This document shows, piece after piece, positions 37,381 to 51,700 of a stretch of DNA of 64,000 nt. The position numbers and the translations under genes are program-made. Every line of letters begins with the position of its first letter. Position 1 is the first letter of the stretch. The notes beneath the pieces were generated by a model. That model had not been told where the DNA came from. It searched no databases and was given only the letters and a program-made list of their open reading frames with translations. This stretch comes from Rotaria socialis (taxonomy: Eukaryota; Rotifera; Eurotatoria; Philodinida; Philodinidae), in contig CAJNYU010002197.1 in assembly GCA_905331475.1 (NCBI GenBank), positions 1 to 64,000 of the forward strand, read 5' to 3'.

Positions 37381-38270
37381 ATTTTTTTTTTAAATTTGCT
37401 CTTTATGAACAGTTTGTTTGTATATATATATATATATACATGTATAAATAAAAGGTTTATATTCTCTGTAAAAACAGATAAAACACAGCAGGATTAAACG
37501 TCTTGAAAAAACGCTCTTTTATCAGATATAACGAAAGCATATGTTCAATCCCCCGAGTGATCAGACAAATGTTTATATATTTTAACGAAAGTTTTTCTTT
37601 CTGCTTCATTCTAGTTTCGTTTGCAAATTAGAAATATATTTATTATCAATGTTAAAAGATAACATTTCAATGATGATGAGACTCTTCACATATCACTTGG
37701 CTCATATAGTGTTAAAACGAGAAGAAGCAAATATATGTGACTAATAGTCTTAAAATATACATGTGAAAGGCATGGATAGATTGAGATGGACTCATTTTCT
37801 CACTTGACTTCATTTCCATATTTCGATTCACTTTATATTGTTCTTTTATAATTCTATGCCATGCACACGTCGAGATTATTCAGGTTAGCTGAGTGTGTCA
37901 CATGACTACATAATGTGTAAATGAATAAAATATTGGACGGATCAGCATCTCGGACATAAGAGTGACAAAAGCATGCGTTAGTGAAGTGATATCGTGATAG
38001 ACAAATGTGCACTTAAATGTTCATTTGCATGAATGATACTTTACTTTATCAAAAAAAAGATTATTCATTTGAATGACTTGATATCGGCATTGTTTAAAAG
38101 ATAACTTTTTTCTATTTCAATCTCTATGATTTAAAATTTCCACTGGTTTTGGGAAAAAAATATATTATTTCAAAGAAAATTTATTCTTATAAAATTTGAC
38201 TTTTTACGATAGGGTGTCATTTTTTATTTTACACATAGAAAAGAAAATTATTTCAAGAAAGAAATGACTA
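37381..38270. other. Convergent spacer between zinc-finger and CstF-64 genes
   Basis: AT-rich 3' flanks of both genes, with a (TA)9 tract at 37421-37438. No gene seen. Confidence 0.5.
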
Positions 38271-39262
38271 TTATAATGAAATCATTCCACTTTTTTGAAT
38301 CTGCTCTCTTAACATTGTAATACTCATTCGTTGATCAACTGGTAATTGAGCTATTTGAGAGTCATTCAATTGTAAAATTTGCATTAATATTTGAGCTTTT
38401 TCTTGATCAGTATTTGACATACCCGAATGATTCATTATATTTGGCATTGCTTGTGGTTGTTGCATAGTTGCTGGTGGAAAAGTCATTGATGCTACTTGTG
38501 CATGAAATGAAGCTGGCGGAACCATGGGTAAAGATGTTGATGGAGGATTATTGAAAAGATGTATTGAAGGAACATCAGATCGTTTATGTAGCATATTAGT
38601 TGCTTCGTTGGGAGGTATTAAACCCATAATAACAAGCGATTGTAACAGAGAATATGTTAATTGAGGGTTATGAATAAGAATAGTTCTTGCTTCTGCTGGA
38701 TATTCTTTAATAATACTTTGCATTTGTTTCATTAAATCAACGACTTGTTCTGATGGAAGATTAGCTGAAAATAAACTTTATGAATATAGATGCAAAATTT
38801 TAAGTTAGATTTAATTTACCAATTGTTCGTGCAATAACTTCAGGTATTTTATCTGGTGTAATATTAGCCCTTTGAATACTTTCAAGTTTTGGTAGATTGA
38901 TAGGTACTTGTTGCTGAAGTAAACGTAATTCATCGGCTTGCGATGATGCTTTATCGACTCGAAGTGCTCGACCACCAAATTCAAAACCATTTAGATTTCG
39001 TATTGCACTTTGAGCCGTGTCAACATCTTTGATAAGTTTTTTTTTTACAAAATTGATTATATTAAAAACTCAAGAATAATTTTCTACCCGAATATTCAGC
39101 AAATCCATATCCTTTTGAACTTCCTGTTTCACGATTACAAACAGCACGAAATGATAAAATAGGTCCAATAACAGAAAATATTTCTTTCATTTGATCTTCT
39201 GTTGTTCCATGTGGAATATTTCCAACGAAAACTGAACGTGCTTGTTTTTCTTCGACTGACAT
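38271..39262 (-). CDS. CSTF2: Cleavage stimulation factor subunit 2 (CstF-64), short form
   Basis: Nuclear pre-mRNA 3'-end processing factor whose RRM binds the GU-rich downstream element. ATG at 39262, stop TAA at 38271-38273. The RRM is encoded by the first two exons: RSVFVGNIPHGTTEDQMKEI (RNP2) and GYGFAEYS (RNP1), then after a short intron DVDTAQSAIRNLNGFEFGGR and ALRVDKA. The hinge (CstF-77-binding) region follows with LPSEQVVDLMKQMQSIIKEY and LIHNPQLTYSLLQSLVIMG. The C-terminal domain, which binds Pcf11, is DQEKAQILMQILQLNDSQIA through LPVDQRMSITMLREQIQKSG. The Pro/Gly-rich region is much shorter than in vertebrates and the MEARA/G pentapeptide repeats are absent, giving about 280 residues versus about 575 in human. 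Confidence 0.95.
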
Positions 39263-40295
39263 TTAAAATAAACTTTTTATGTGATCGTCTGTAGTTGACG
39301 ACTGATTGGCTAGTTATGACCATTAAATTTGAATATTATAAATATATATATATTTCAAGATTTTTATCATTAAATGAAATGCATCAATAACTTACTATAC
39401 ATAGACCAATTGCAACGAGGGTTATCTTATTATCAATCAATCAATCAATCAATCAATCAACAAATTATTTCATGAATATGGTTTGAAAAAAGTCATTGTA
39501 ACCTATTTTTTCTTATACTACTTTATAATATTTAAAAAAGAAAAACAATTTTTTTTCATGTTTTACTAAAAGTTGGTTGAAAATTTTCAAAATCTGATAT
39601 TCTAAAAAAAATTAAATTCATACAGTTTTCAATGATTACAGTGTTATCAAAGGTAAAAACCAGGCAAATCAGTTTTCACAATCATCACATAAATACCTTT
39701 ATGAATTTACCTTCATAAAAAAAATGATGCATGTAGATTCAATGGTTTTTAATACAGAATACTTTTTTTAAGTATCGATTCACTTTCTTTAGTAGAAAAA
39801 AAATTCAGTAAAATAACGGATATTTATTTTCCATGACTATTGGTGACCTCTGTGAAATGGGTAAAATTTTCCCATACAAGTAGAACATTCGTTTGTACAA
39901 AGCACAAAAGCTCAATGTGAATAAGTTTCAGATTGTTGTAAAAGTATAACTAATCAACAATATTCATTATTTAATCAAGAAAAAGATTAATTCAATTTCA
40001 ACGAAATTATTTTCTTCATTGCAAGTATTTATATATATATATATATCTTAAATTAATTCATTAACAAGCTGAACATAGTTTCATATTAATTTTATACTAA
40101 TAATAAAGGACACTTAGAATTCGCTTAAACGATTAATATAATAAAAAATAAAGAAAAGTTTGCGATTGACTTGTTCGCGCTAAATTTGATTTCCAAAATG
40201 ATTATGTATTTATAAATAGATTAACTATAAAAGAAAAGTAGATTTTGCTGTTACTAGGATGATTTGTTTATATTATCTTGTCATTTTTCTCATAC
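39263..40295. other. Divergent intergenic region, CstF-64 / DIDO1-like gene
   Basis: About 1 kb between two divergent starts. Contains (TCAA)7 at 39433-39460 and a TA tract near 40029-40047. Promoters of both genes must lie here; no motif identified. Confidence 0.5.
39433..39460. repeat. (TCAA)7 microsatellite
   Basis: Seven perfect tandem TCAA units upstream of the CstF-64 gene. Confidence 0.95.
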
Positions 40296-43200
40296 ATGAT
40301 TAATCTGGATACAATAGGTGTGTTTTTTTTGTCAGTTTCAATGACGCTTATTCTTAGTAGTGGCTTACTTTATTAGACGTCGTAAGAGTCAATTTTTTAA
40401 AATTTCATGCATTGCAGGTTTATCTAACAAACATACAAATATCGATCGTTTCATAAACGATAGAGAAAGTGATTTAACAAAAATTTTACAGTTAAGTTAA
40501 TTTTTTTGTTTTGTAATAGAACAGAATTATGTGTAACTAAATCTCGATGATTTTAGTGAAAATAAACGTAAGTCATATCCACAACGGAATAATCGAACAA
40601 AATTAAATTATCGCGATCTCGAACGAGGCATGTACGAACAAATTCGCCAGTCAACGTGGAGTCTTAGTAGTTCAACATTGATGAATAAAAACGAAAAAAA
40701 TCATAGACCGATTTATGATGATGTCATAGATTTAACTATTGATGATGATGATGATGATGACGAAAAACCAAATGGTGATACTGACCAATTTCATCGTCGT
40801 CTTTGGTGTATATGTAAAATGCCATGGGATCATTCAAAGCTTATGCTACGATGTGATTCATGCGCTAATTGGTTTCATGGAGATTGGTACATAAATTTAT
40901 TATTATTTTACTAAAGAAAAGAAGAAATGAATCCCTTATTATTTTCTCAATTCTAGTGTTGGAATGACCAAAGAAGAAGCAAAAGAATTGGAACTAGATG
41001 GCAATGACTTTGTATGTTCATCATGTCAAGGTATCAACATGTTCTATGACAAATAATATAGAGTGTTCTGAGATTAAGATTGGAGAAAAAGATCTTTGTC
41101 AGTTTGTAATTTCAGACTCTCTCGAAAAAATGAACCCATCAAATTTTGTTTATCGATTCTAAAATGCGGCACTACCTATACGTTTTTGATTGCAATCGAA
41201 AAGGTCATCTAGGAACCGTAATTTTAATGCTACTTAAAATTTTTGTTGAGCTCTTTCCCATCAGTTGTGTAAGTAAGTACAATCGATCGGTATGCATTTA
41301 TATATTGAAGTAACCACGAAGTTCTTAGTAACTTGAAATTACTTTATACGCTATTCAATATAATTCATGCAATAGGGTAAATACTACCCTTCTCATTGTT
41401 TCAATGGTACGGTAACTTTCAGTCTAGTCGATCCATGATTGCGTCGCTCTGCGCATATAAAATTAAAATAATTTTAACAGAGAAGCATATCAAGGCTAGA
41501 AGTTTATCACTGAATCGAGTAAACTAGATCAATTGTTGTTTAATTGGTTGATGCAAACGTACATGCCATCTGTTGAATCGTTGATTGTTTTATAACTAGA
41601 ACTACAAGATTCAGAATCTATTGTGAAATCATCTAATGATTCAATACCAATAAAACGAAAGCATTCCCATAGTGGATCAACAACAGATAATCTTGGTAAA
41701 AGTGAAACTAAAGTATCATCAGGAAATATTTCAAATGGTGCGATCAGTAAACGATCAAAAAACGACATCGATTTTCAACGGACTGATTCATTATCAGTGA
41801 GTGTCAAACATGCAAATAAGAAGTCTATTTTGAATTCAAACCTATTATATTTCATAGGAATCAAAAGTTGACTGTATTGCATACGGTTGTAATAATGCAG
41901 CAAAACCAAATAGAATATTTTGTTCGTCCCCGTGCATTAGTCGTCATGTTAATGATAGACTACAGACTGTCCGACGAAGCAAAGCAAAAGTAAAAATATT
42001 CGACTTTTTTTTTGTCTTCTAAATTACTTATTTGTGTCGTTCAATCAATTAGGATAACGATGATATACCAGCCCGAGAAGACATTGCATTATATGATAAT
42101 AAAAGTAAAACTATTCTTGAGAAGAGTTTAGTTCCTAGAATTGAAGATTTACATACTTGGCTTAATCAACATCCATCTTATGAAATTATCCAATCATCAT
42201 CAAAGTGTTCAGTTCAATTACGAGAAAATCAATCAACGAATTTGGCAAGCTCGTTAACATCGGTTGTTAGTACAGCGAAATCCAAACCTTTATCGAAGCC
42301 AATTACCACAAATCAACAAAATGATACAAAACCAAATCAACATAAGAAGATTTCAACACAAAACCAAAAAACAATAAATAATACAACAACAGATATAAGA
42401 TCAAAAGTTCCATCAACTTTATACGATAAAATTCTAATGAGGTACGTGATAGTTTATTCTTTATTACTTTTACATTAAATCTAAACTAATTTAGATTAGA
42501 AAAAAATGGCGAAGATAATTTCACCAAAGGTGATATAAGATTAATAGCAAATCAAATCGAAAAAGAAATGTTTCATGTTTATGGTAAAGTGGATAATACA
42601 TACAAAAACAAATTTCGTTCATTAATTGCTAATATTAGTAATATGAATAATAATGTATATTAAAAATACGTATTTTTCATTATATGTAATCCGAGTTCCT
42701 TTGTTTTCTAATATTCAATAGTTTTTTTATAAACAAATTCTGTCAAAGGAAATAACAGCGAAACAAATTGTGGCAATGAAACCAGAAGATATGTTACCAC
42801 CGGGTATTTAAATGAAATGTGCTTCTATTTTGTAATCAATATTGTTCTTGTCGCTTGTTTAGAAGAGAAAGAAAAACGTAAAGATCAATTTGAAAAAGAA
42901 GTTCAATCGATTATGCTTGCTGAGCAACTACTAGCTGAAGAAAGGGCAAGACGTGCAAGAATCAAAATTCACAGACAAGATTTTATTGATAATGATGCAG
43001 CTTTACCAATTCATATATCGGTAGGAAACGAATGCGAGCAGTAATATTTTAGTTTCTATGATTCTCTATTTTAAAGACAGAAACAAGTTCATGGGAGAAA
43101 AAAATTGATAAAAGTAAAGACAATTTATCAATCAATATTACTAAAAACCCAACACAGAGTAATTCAACAACAAATGAATCATCTATTGAGAACACAAATT

Positions 43201-46024
43201 TACAACCAATCTTCAATGCAGCTCATGTCGAGCAAACTATTTCGAAACTTGCATCAAATAGTCAAACATCGTCATCTACTCTTACTGGTTAACATCTAAT
43301 TTTTGTCCATAGAAATTTTTATCATTATTTTAATTTCAGAAAATCCACCGTCTACATCTTTAACGAAAAAAATCAACAATTCTGATGAATCTTCAAAATC
43401 ATTAACTCCAATCACTACTATTCGTGAACAATCAAATACTGTTCTTTCAACTATGGATCTTGACAATGATTATATTGAACCGGAAAGTCCAACAGGTGTT
43501 GATGCATTGATTTATGATGATGAAGAAGTCGAAGAAGATGACAACAACATAAGTGTTACTTCGATTTCATCTACAAGTCATTCACCGAATGACTTTAGTG
43601 AATTTATGATTTCTTCTACATCGACTACTCGTGATGATTATAATCCATCGAAAATTCAAGATGAACCACAACCGAAGTAACTTATTTTGTTCTTTTGTTC
43701 TTGTGTTTCATTAGTGAAATATTTTCTCTTTGCCGTCTTTAGATATCAACTAACACCAGTTGTTCGTTCAACAAACAAATGGCATGGAACAATTTATCCG
43801 TCTGATATGAAAATCGCATGTCAATCTGTTCATGTATATGGCGAAAATGATTATCTAATAGAAAATATTCCTAAACATCTTATCGTACTTGGAAGACTTC
43901 GATTACATGATCTTTGGGATTTTATTCGTAATTCACTCACTGTTCGTGATATACTTATATTGACACTTGTTTCATCGTCATTGAATACGAACGATAATGA
44001 TTCGTTTTTAAAATATGTTGATGCATTAGATTCCACAAAACGAGCTGCTGTCATTAGTAAATGTAGTGGTTCATCTTCGATTCGTGATATGTATATTTTA
44101 GCAGCTGATACAAAAGATTGTCCGCCCGATGTATTATCTTCACTTTCCGTACCGAAAAAATTTGAATCCAAACAACTATTTCTTGTTATTGTTGGATCAA
44201 ATAGAAAAACAATGAAATCATCCAGTTGTTCGAACGAAAATCGATCAGTAAATAATTTAGTATACAATCCCATCCCATTACAAGATTCAACGACAATACG
44301 AGATCCTCGATTATTAAAAGCAAAGGATACACGGCTAAATAACGATAGTACAACAGATACCGATGATATTATTTTTATATCACAAACAAGCGGTATTCAA
44401 CAAACGTCTATTCAATCGTAAGTAATCCTATTCACAATAGAGAGAGAGAGTACGAATTTTAGGTAATTTATATCGTACCCTAAGGTTATCTCGCTGTCTT
44501 CACCCTACAATATTCAGCTGTCTGCATGACAATTTGTTTTATACTGAAATCTCATTAAGAATATCATCATTCGAAATCTGTATTTTTGTTTTGAGAATTT
44601 GTGAATTCTTCAATAATTATTTATTTCACTAAGTCAAGAACTGATTCGTTTTTAGCTAAGCTTTATTTTAATTTTTCAATACTATCGACTTTGTCTAAAT
44701 CAAAACCATGAAGGGACGGTCTTGAAAGAAAAGTTTCAACGATTAGAATATCATGTATTAGTCTTTTCAAACAGTCAATAAAATTTATTTTAGTTCACAA
44801 GATGATTTACTTAAGCTAATATTCGATTCTCTCGAATGTATTCGTCATGCTGTTAAATCTGATGATATTCATCCAATAGTGACGTCTACTATGGAAATAT
44901 TAACAACAAACAATCGTGACGATTTGTGCACACAATTTACTGATCGTCTTCGTGTTGTTATGAATGCATGGAAAGCTAAACAAGAAAATTCTTCGGTAAT
45001 AGCTGATGATAATTTAATAGAAGAAAACATGGATGTTGATAATGACAATGATGCTACTCAGGATGATAAAGCTAAAAAACCTATTATCACAAGTAGTACT
45101 TCTAAATCTTTAAAAAGATCGCGGGATTTTGATTATCGTTTTACTAATCAAGATAAGAATCCGCGTACGCCAATAACAATAACAGCCGAAAATGATGGTC
45201 ATCGTAGAAAACGACGAAAATCACGTTTCTCTGATCGATTGCCGACAGATGATGATGATGATGATCATCAAAGTAATAAAGCTACATTGAATTTTCAAAA
45301 TGACATCATTTTTTTGAAAGAAATTGGCAAAAACCCATCTTCGATAAATACTCAAATAGCATCAGATAAATTAACAGATGTGAGTTAATTATTACCGATA
45401 CTTCTTTTTTTTTACATTTGTATTTTCGTTATTATTATTAGTAGTAGTAGTATTAGTATAATTGTCATTAAAATAAAAAGAGAAAAAACACTGTGAATAG
45501 ACAAAGACCTCGAAAATTTTGCTTTTTTTTATTTTGAAATTTATCTCCAAATAAAAATATTTATTCTATAGAAACATACTAATTCATCATTGAACAGCAA
45601 AGTTCAACTAATCGTCAATTCATCGGAATCATTTCTAGCATCAACGAATACTAAAGATAAATTAATATCAAAGCCGATCCGTTTTTCATTTTCTAAAGAT
45701 CCATTTCAACGACAGAAACCAAATAGTTCTTCGACAGCGACATCATCAACGAATAATGAGGATATCTATGAAAGTTCACCTAAATTTATTGAAGATTTAA
45801 TGAGAAAAGTTCAATCCTACGGTTATAAAGGTTTATCATTGTCAAATGATAATTGGACAAAGAAAACATTGCCAATTACACCAATACGTTCTACAGCCAT
45901 GTTAAATCTTGTTACACAACAACAGAAAACAAAACATAGACTTTCATCTAGTACCAATGAGTGGAGATCAAGTAATCATAAGTATGTGACACATTATCAT
46001 GATTTTGATCAACCACAAGAATGA
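40296..46024 (+). CDS. DIDO1: DIDO1/PHF3-family protein: PHD, Cys-rich motif, TFIIS central domain, SPOC
   Basis: Chromatin/RNA polymerase II regulator; in the family the PHD reads histone H3K4 methylation and SPOC binds the phosphorylated Pol II CTD. A frame-consistent start is ATG 40296 (MINLDTIG, exon to 40317), joined to exon 40418-40490 and then 40557 onward; the first two exons are inferred from splice logic. The PHD finger is WCICKMPWDHSKLMLRCDSC, ANWFHGDC, then after an intron VGMTKEEAK ... FVCSSCQ. After a 570-base intron, CIAYGCNNAAKPNRIFCSSP and CISRHV match the Cys motif of DIDO1. The TFIIS-like domain is at about 42400-42810 (IANQIEKEMFHVYG, YKNKFRSLIANISN, ILSKEITAKQIVAMKPEDML). 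A charged coiled-coil-like helix follows (42840-43020). SPOC lies in 43745-44200 (WHGTIYPSDMKIACQSVHVY, LIVLGRLRLHDLWDFIRNS). The C-terminal region is disordered with basic, NLS-like runs (HRRKRRKSRF). An AATAAA signal lies near 46086. Confidence 0.9.
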
Positions 46025-48780
46025 TTTTGTTTTTGTCGTTCCTTTTAATTTGTACTTTCAATTTATCTATTGAATGTCAATTTTAATAAAGATTTTAGTT
46101 TTCTCATTTTTTCGTGTTGATTTTTTACAAATTAACATATACAGTAAAAGCTTTCTTGGATAAACACAGTGTGAACTTTAAAATATCTATAAAAAAACGT
46201 GACTTACTATATGACGTTGTTTTTTTTCTCGAAAATTTTATACGAATGAGAACGCCTCTATATTGATTTCATAATTTGCTCGTCTTCTATGGCAAACGGT
46301 GCACTATAAGAAAAAAAAGATAAGGGCTTCTCATAACTTCTAATGATTCAGAAGAACATGGCAGGCTTTTCTTCCAAGAAATATTCTTATCAACTTCCAT
46401 CAGCTGTTGATTATCATCGTACTAGTTGAAATCACAAATAGACGGATCATTGTCAACGAACGAAAAACCTAATCTATATAATCGTTTTCTTGGACGATCA
46501 GTTGTACATATCATACTTATAGATGATAGTTTTTGCCAATGATTAATGTGTGGATAGCTCTTTACTAGAATTCAATCCACAATGAATTGCATCTTTATCG
46601 AATTCAAACTTCAAGTAAGTATTTTTCCATATTGATTTGACACTTTTTCAAATAAATCCATTGGGCAATTAATATTTTCAACTTTGATATCGCATTCAGA
46701 CAGTTTTCTTTTTCTTTTAATTAATTAATTAAAAAAATATTATATTCATTTTTCGGTTCTGAATTTTTAATTCAAAATGGAAATCGTTTTTCTCTAACGT
46801 GGTCATTATTCTTGCTAAGAATTATTTGCATTGGTAAAATCAAGAATTAATATAGATTCTGTTTTTGAAACTATGCCTTACACTGAAATCAGAGACCCTC
46901 TGGATTACCTTAATCCGAATCAATGAGAAACAGTCATCAGGCATTCTACTTCAATATACAGAACAGAAGTGAATATTTTTATTTCTTTTCGCGGAAATAA
47001 TATTTGGGGTTTGTCATACTCTTGGACAATATTGATTAAAGATAATCATAATAACCATTGGCGAGCGACAGACACTACTCTACATTTGTTAGTTACGGAT
47101 GAAAAATTGTTCACATAATTGTCTCATTAATAATTCAACGCGAAGTATCGAATTTCGACTCTCATCATCATTAGCAATGATATAATCTTTTTGAAGTATA
47201 CCCAATGAAAGTTAAAATAGTACTTCTTAATCTTCTGCAATCGAATGCTAAAGTTAAGTTATGGATATCAATCTAAAATTCATCCTTATCCACGTTATTA
47301 ATAATTTAGTTAGCGAACTTAAACATTTTATTCATCAAAGGTTTTGCTTCCAACTAGTAGGTTTATCAATAAAAATGATCTTGTGGCATAAGCCATTTCT
47401 TCATAGTTTCATGCCCGAGTGAAAGAAGAGACATATAGGTCAACATGAAGAAAAATCTCAGATGTTAATGGTACCAATAGAATCGTTAATTCTTCTAATA
47501 AACATTTCTCTCGCGATTTTCCTTTTTGTTTTACTAAATCGTTTTGATTTATACTATTGTAATAAACATTTAAATAACATGTCGAATATATCATTTAATT
47601 GAGTTGATAAACAAATTACTAATTTCTGTTAACACCGAGATAGAAAACCATTTACAAAATAGTATTAATCATTTTTTATTCGAAGTGCTGTACATTCACG
47701 TTAAAATCTCCATGAGAATATATTCTAAATATTTATTTCGAAAACAAAATCTTCTCTCTGCTCTATACTATCAATTATATATAATCGAAAACCTCTTAAA
47801 CTTGTATGCAGGTAAATCAAAGTAAATTATGAAATATACAGCGTGTATACTATTACGTCAAAACGCACCGTTAAAATTTCAAGTTGCTGTTTGATGAAAA
47901 TATTTAAAATAAAAACGCTGACTCACTTTTATTTCTTGTTCTCGATTTTATGAGTCATCGCTTTGTCTGACTTAACTCGCGATAGCTACTCTCATGCGTG
48001 TATCTCAACTATTCGGTAGTACATGCTTTTTTGTTGAAGTATAATTCGTCACAAAACAGAGCGATGAATTTAGTAGTGATTGTACGATGTTCGAATGGTT
48101 GAGCTCACTCGTTGCAATCATAAATAAACCGTCTCATTCTTTCGTTCTTTTCTTTAAACAATCTGCAAGATAAATGGACATCAAACGAAAAAGAACACGA
48201 AGAGTATATGAACAGTTATTCAATATTTATTTTTCGCCGTGAAATTCTCTTTCTTTCAGTTCAAATTTTTTCCCGTTCTACACTTATTCAAGTAAAATAC
48301 GAGTGCCCAGATTTTTCTTCTCTCTTATACGTGCGTGCGCGCTCTTTTCAAACTCGTCTTCTTTTTTACCGTTCTTACTTCCATTCATCCAACCGTTGTT
48401 CTCTCTTGCGCTGAGTACGGACGCTCCACATTTTTCTTCACATATTTGACCTAACAACGGGACTACATTCAATGAAGAGTAGAAAAAAAAAAGTTTGAAA
48501 TAAGCAAGGTGAGCATGTAAAATGATACGTCATCTGTTGTCTTGCCCTTTTCCTGCTATTGAGATTGTATTGATACTAGGATTTGATTCGTATCAACGAA
48601 AGTACATACGCAGTATTATAAAGCATAAGAAAAACATAAACAAAAATATTTAAAATTATACCCTTCACTTTTTATTGTTCTATACATATTGTTGTTGTTG
48701 TTATTGTTGTTCTTTCATAGATACAATTTGTTTGCGGATTTTGTTTTTCTAGTTCGTCTAGTCATGCACAAAGCCGGAAG
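46025..48780. other. Non-coding stretch before the protease gene
   Basis: AT-rich; TTAATTAATTAATTAA near 46717-46733 and a (GTT)n-like tract at about 48690-48711 just before the protease gene. Small open frames near 47409-47825 and 48208-48472 are unsupported. Confidence 0.5.
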
Positions 48781-51700
48781 ATGAGAACCGGTACTTATTC
48801 AACACAACCACACTTTGATAATTTAAGTTATATATCGGATGGTCGTGATCGTATTTCGTATCTAAATGATCCCTATGCAGTTTCATCGCGTGATGCTGTT
48901 GTCGATCGCAATGGAATTGTTTTACAACCAAAAGAACTAAAACGATCTAGGCATGATAATAATATTGCTTATAAGTTTCGTCCCGGTCAAGACAGTATAT
49001 ATGCTTATAGCAATGCAGCATTCAGGTATTTGAGGAAAATAGTATAGTTTTTTTTAATTTTTTTTTTATAAATTTCCATGTATTTTGTTGTTGTAGTGAT
49101 TACAGCGGTGCTGATTCCCGTGGACCATCGATGCGATCATACATTGGAAATTCTTATAACTTTCAAAACCCATATAACACAACCAAACGTAATCGAACAA
49201 GTTAATAGTTCTTTTTTCTTGATTATATCTAAATAATTTTCCTAATGACAATTATAGCATGTCGAATATGTTCGAAATATTGGTATATATTTGGATTTCT
49301 AACTCTCATTATTCTTGTTGCTATCGCTGTTATTATTGGCGTCCTTATTTTTCGCTCGAAACATAAAGGTAATAATATTCATCTTATTTGAATCGTATTT
49401 TTTTTGAAAAATTTATTTCTATTTTTATTAGCAAGGGAATGTTATTTACCATGCGATCCAAGTGACAGACTGGTTCAATTAAATTCCACTTATTGTGAAT
49501 GTCAACGTAAGTTTATCAAAGGACTATTGTAACTTTTCTTTTCTTAAATATTTTTTTAATAGTTATTAATGAATGTGAATTCGATCCACCTGTATGTGGG
49601 CTATTTTCTTGTACCAAATTTAATGGAATAGGTTATGAATGTAATTGTACAACTGGCTTTCAACATCCATCTACGACTCATGATTTGACAGTTTGCGAAG
49701 GTAATAAATTAATGAGGAACATAATAATTAAATACGTTTATTTTTCAACAGATACTAATGAATGTGAAAATCTAAACACCTGTGGAGAACACCAGCTATG
49801 TCATAATACTATAGGAAATTATACAGTGAGTTTACCGTTGACCATAGAACATTGTTATAGAAGTTACGTGTTTATAGTGTTCGTGTGAAAACGGCTTTGA
49901 AACAATTACAACACCCGATGGAATTGCATGCCAAGGTAAATCGTTAATTCTTTTCTTCCTTTAATTGTGCCAGTATTAATAGATTAATAATAGAGAGAAT
50001 TGATCTAATTTTTAAAAGAATATAATCGATTTTAGAATATGAATATATAAATGAAAGATTTTCTTTTTACTAAAAACATTTTTTTTTCTAAGATCAAGAC
50101 GAATGTACCGTCCCTAATCCATGTTCAAATGCTCGATGCATCAATACTAGCGGCAGTTTTAAATGTGTCTGTAACTCAGGTTTTGAACCTGAGGTAAGCA
50201 ATCCATTGCATTGTGACGGTAAATTACTTTAAAAAAAAATAGAACGAAAGAATTCGACGATTTTTTTGTTGTTGTTGATATAGATATCGATGAGTGTTTA
50301 CGTTTCAATCCATGTACTGATCATAATGAAATATGCGAAAATACAGCTGGTTCATTTCTGTGTGGTTGTGCTCAAGGATATCGACGAAATGAACATGGAA
50401 ATTGCACAAGTATAAACAGATTATCATGCATTCATGTAAATTCTAAACTTTTGCTTTTAATCAATAGATATTAATGAATGTGCTGAATCGACTGCCGCTT
50501 GTGATATTAATTCTCGATGTGAAGATCGAAATGGATCTTTCGTATGTTGTATAAATACGATAACAGATGAATGTATTGGTAAGAAATGAAATGAAAAGAA
50601 AAGAAAACAAAAGCGAATACGATTTTTAAAATTATTTAGAATGCGGTTATGATTATTTAAGTCCGAGATCAGTCGGTATGTCATCCTTTACTTTTGCTAC
50701 TCCATTAACGACAATTGATTTAACAACGAAAATGGCTTCTCTTGCCATTTCTAACACTAGCTCACGGCTAAATGCTAAAAAAAAATCCACAAAAAAAATA
50801 AAATCGAAAAAGGGTGACTTGATTAGAAATATTTGCTTTTTTCTCTTAGAATAAAAAAGAATAAACAATGACTTATGTTCTCTATTTTTCTCTTTGTTTT
50901 AGTTAGTAATCCTGTTCGAAGTAAACGTATGATTGATGGGCAACCAGTTGAATCAGGACGTTTTCCGTGGATTGCTGCTGTATTAATTAAACAACAATAT
51001 TCTAGCAGCGAACCACGTTATGTTTGCTCAGCTACTCTTGTTTCTAGTTGGAACGTTATTACTGCAGCTCATTGTCTCGATGAACAACATTTTCGAAAGT
51101 ATACTATGATGAAATCATTTTGTCGAAATTTTATTTCATTTTTTTTTCGACAAAACTAGACAATGGGAAATCACAGGCGAGCCGAGTTCATTTAAAGATA
51201 TATTTGATATTCGTATCGGTGTACATAATCTTAGTTTGAACAGTACTGATTTTATTCAAAGTCAATCATATTCAATCGAAAATTTTACTCTGGTTTGTTT
51301 TTAACTAACTAACTAACTAAAAAAGAGTTATTTATTTGTGTTCTAGCCGTCGAGATATCAATCTCTCAGTTCAGAATCAGCTACTGTGCAAGAGGATGTT
51401 GCAATAATTAAATTAACTAAACGTATAGAACGTTCATCGAATACAGATTGGATTTGTTTACCAACTATGATTCATATTCAAGATCAAGATAGATTGAAAG
51501 TGGTTTCATACAGTAATATTGATGATAATTTAATTCAACAGCAATTAGATATTCGCGTGCTAAACAACGATGAAAATAAAACTGAATGTCAACGACAACT
51601 GGGTGATATTGCTGAAGATGCTTTCTGTGCAATAAGTACAAATCATACCAGTGTATTAGGCAGAGTAAGTTTTTTTTTTGAATGACAAAAGAATCAGCTT

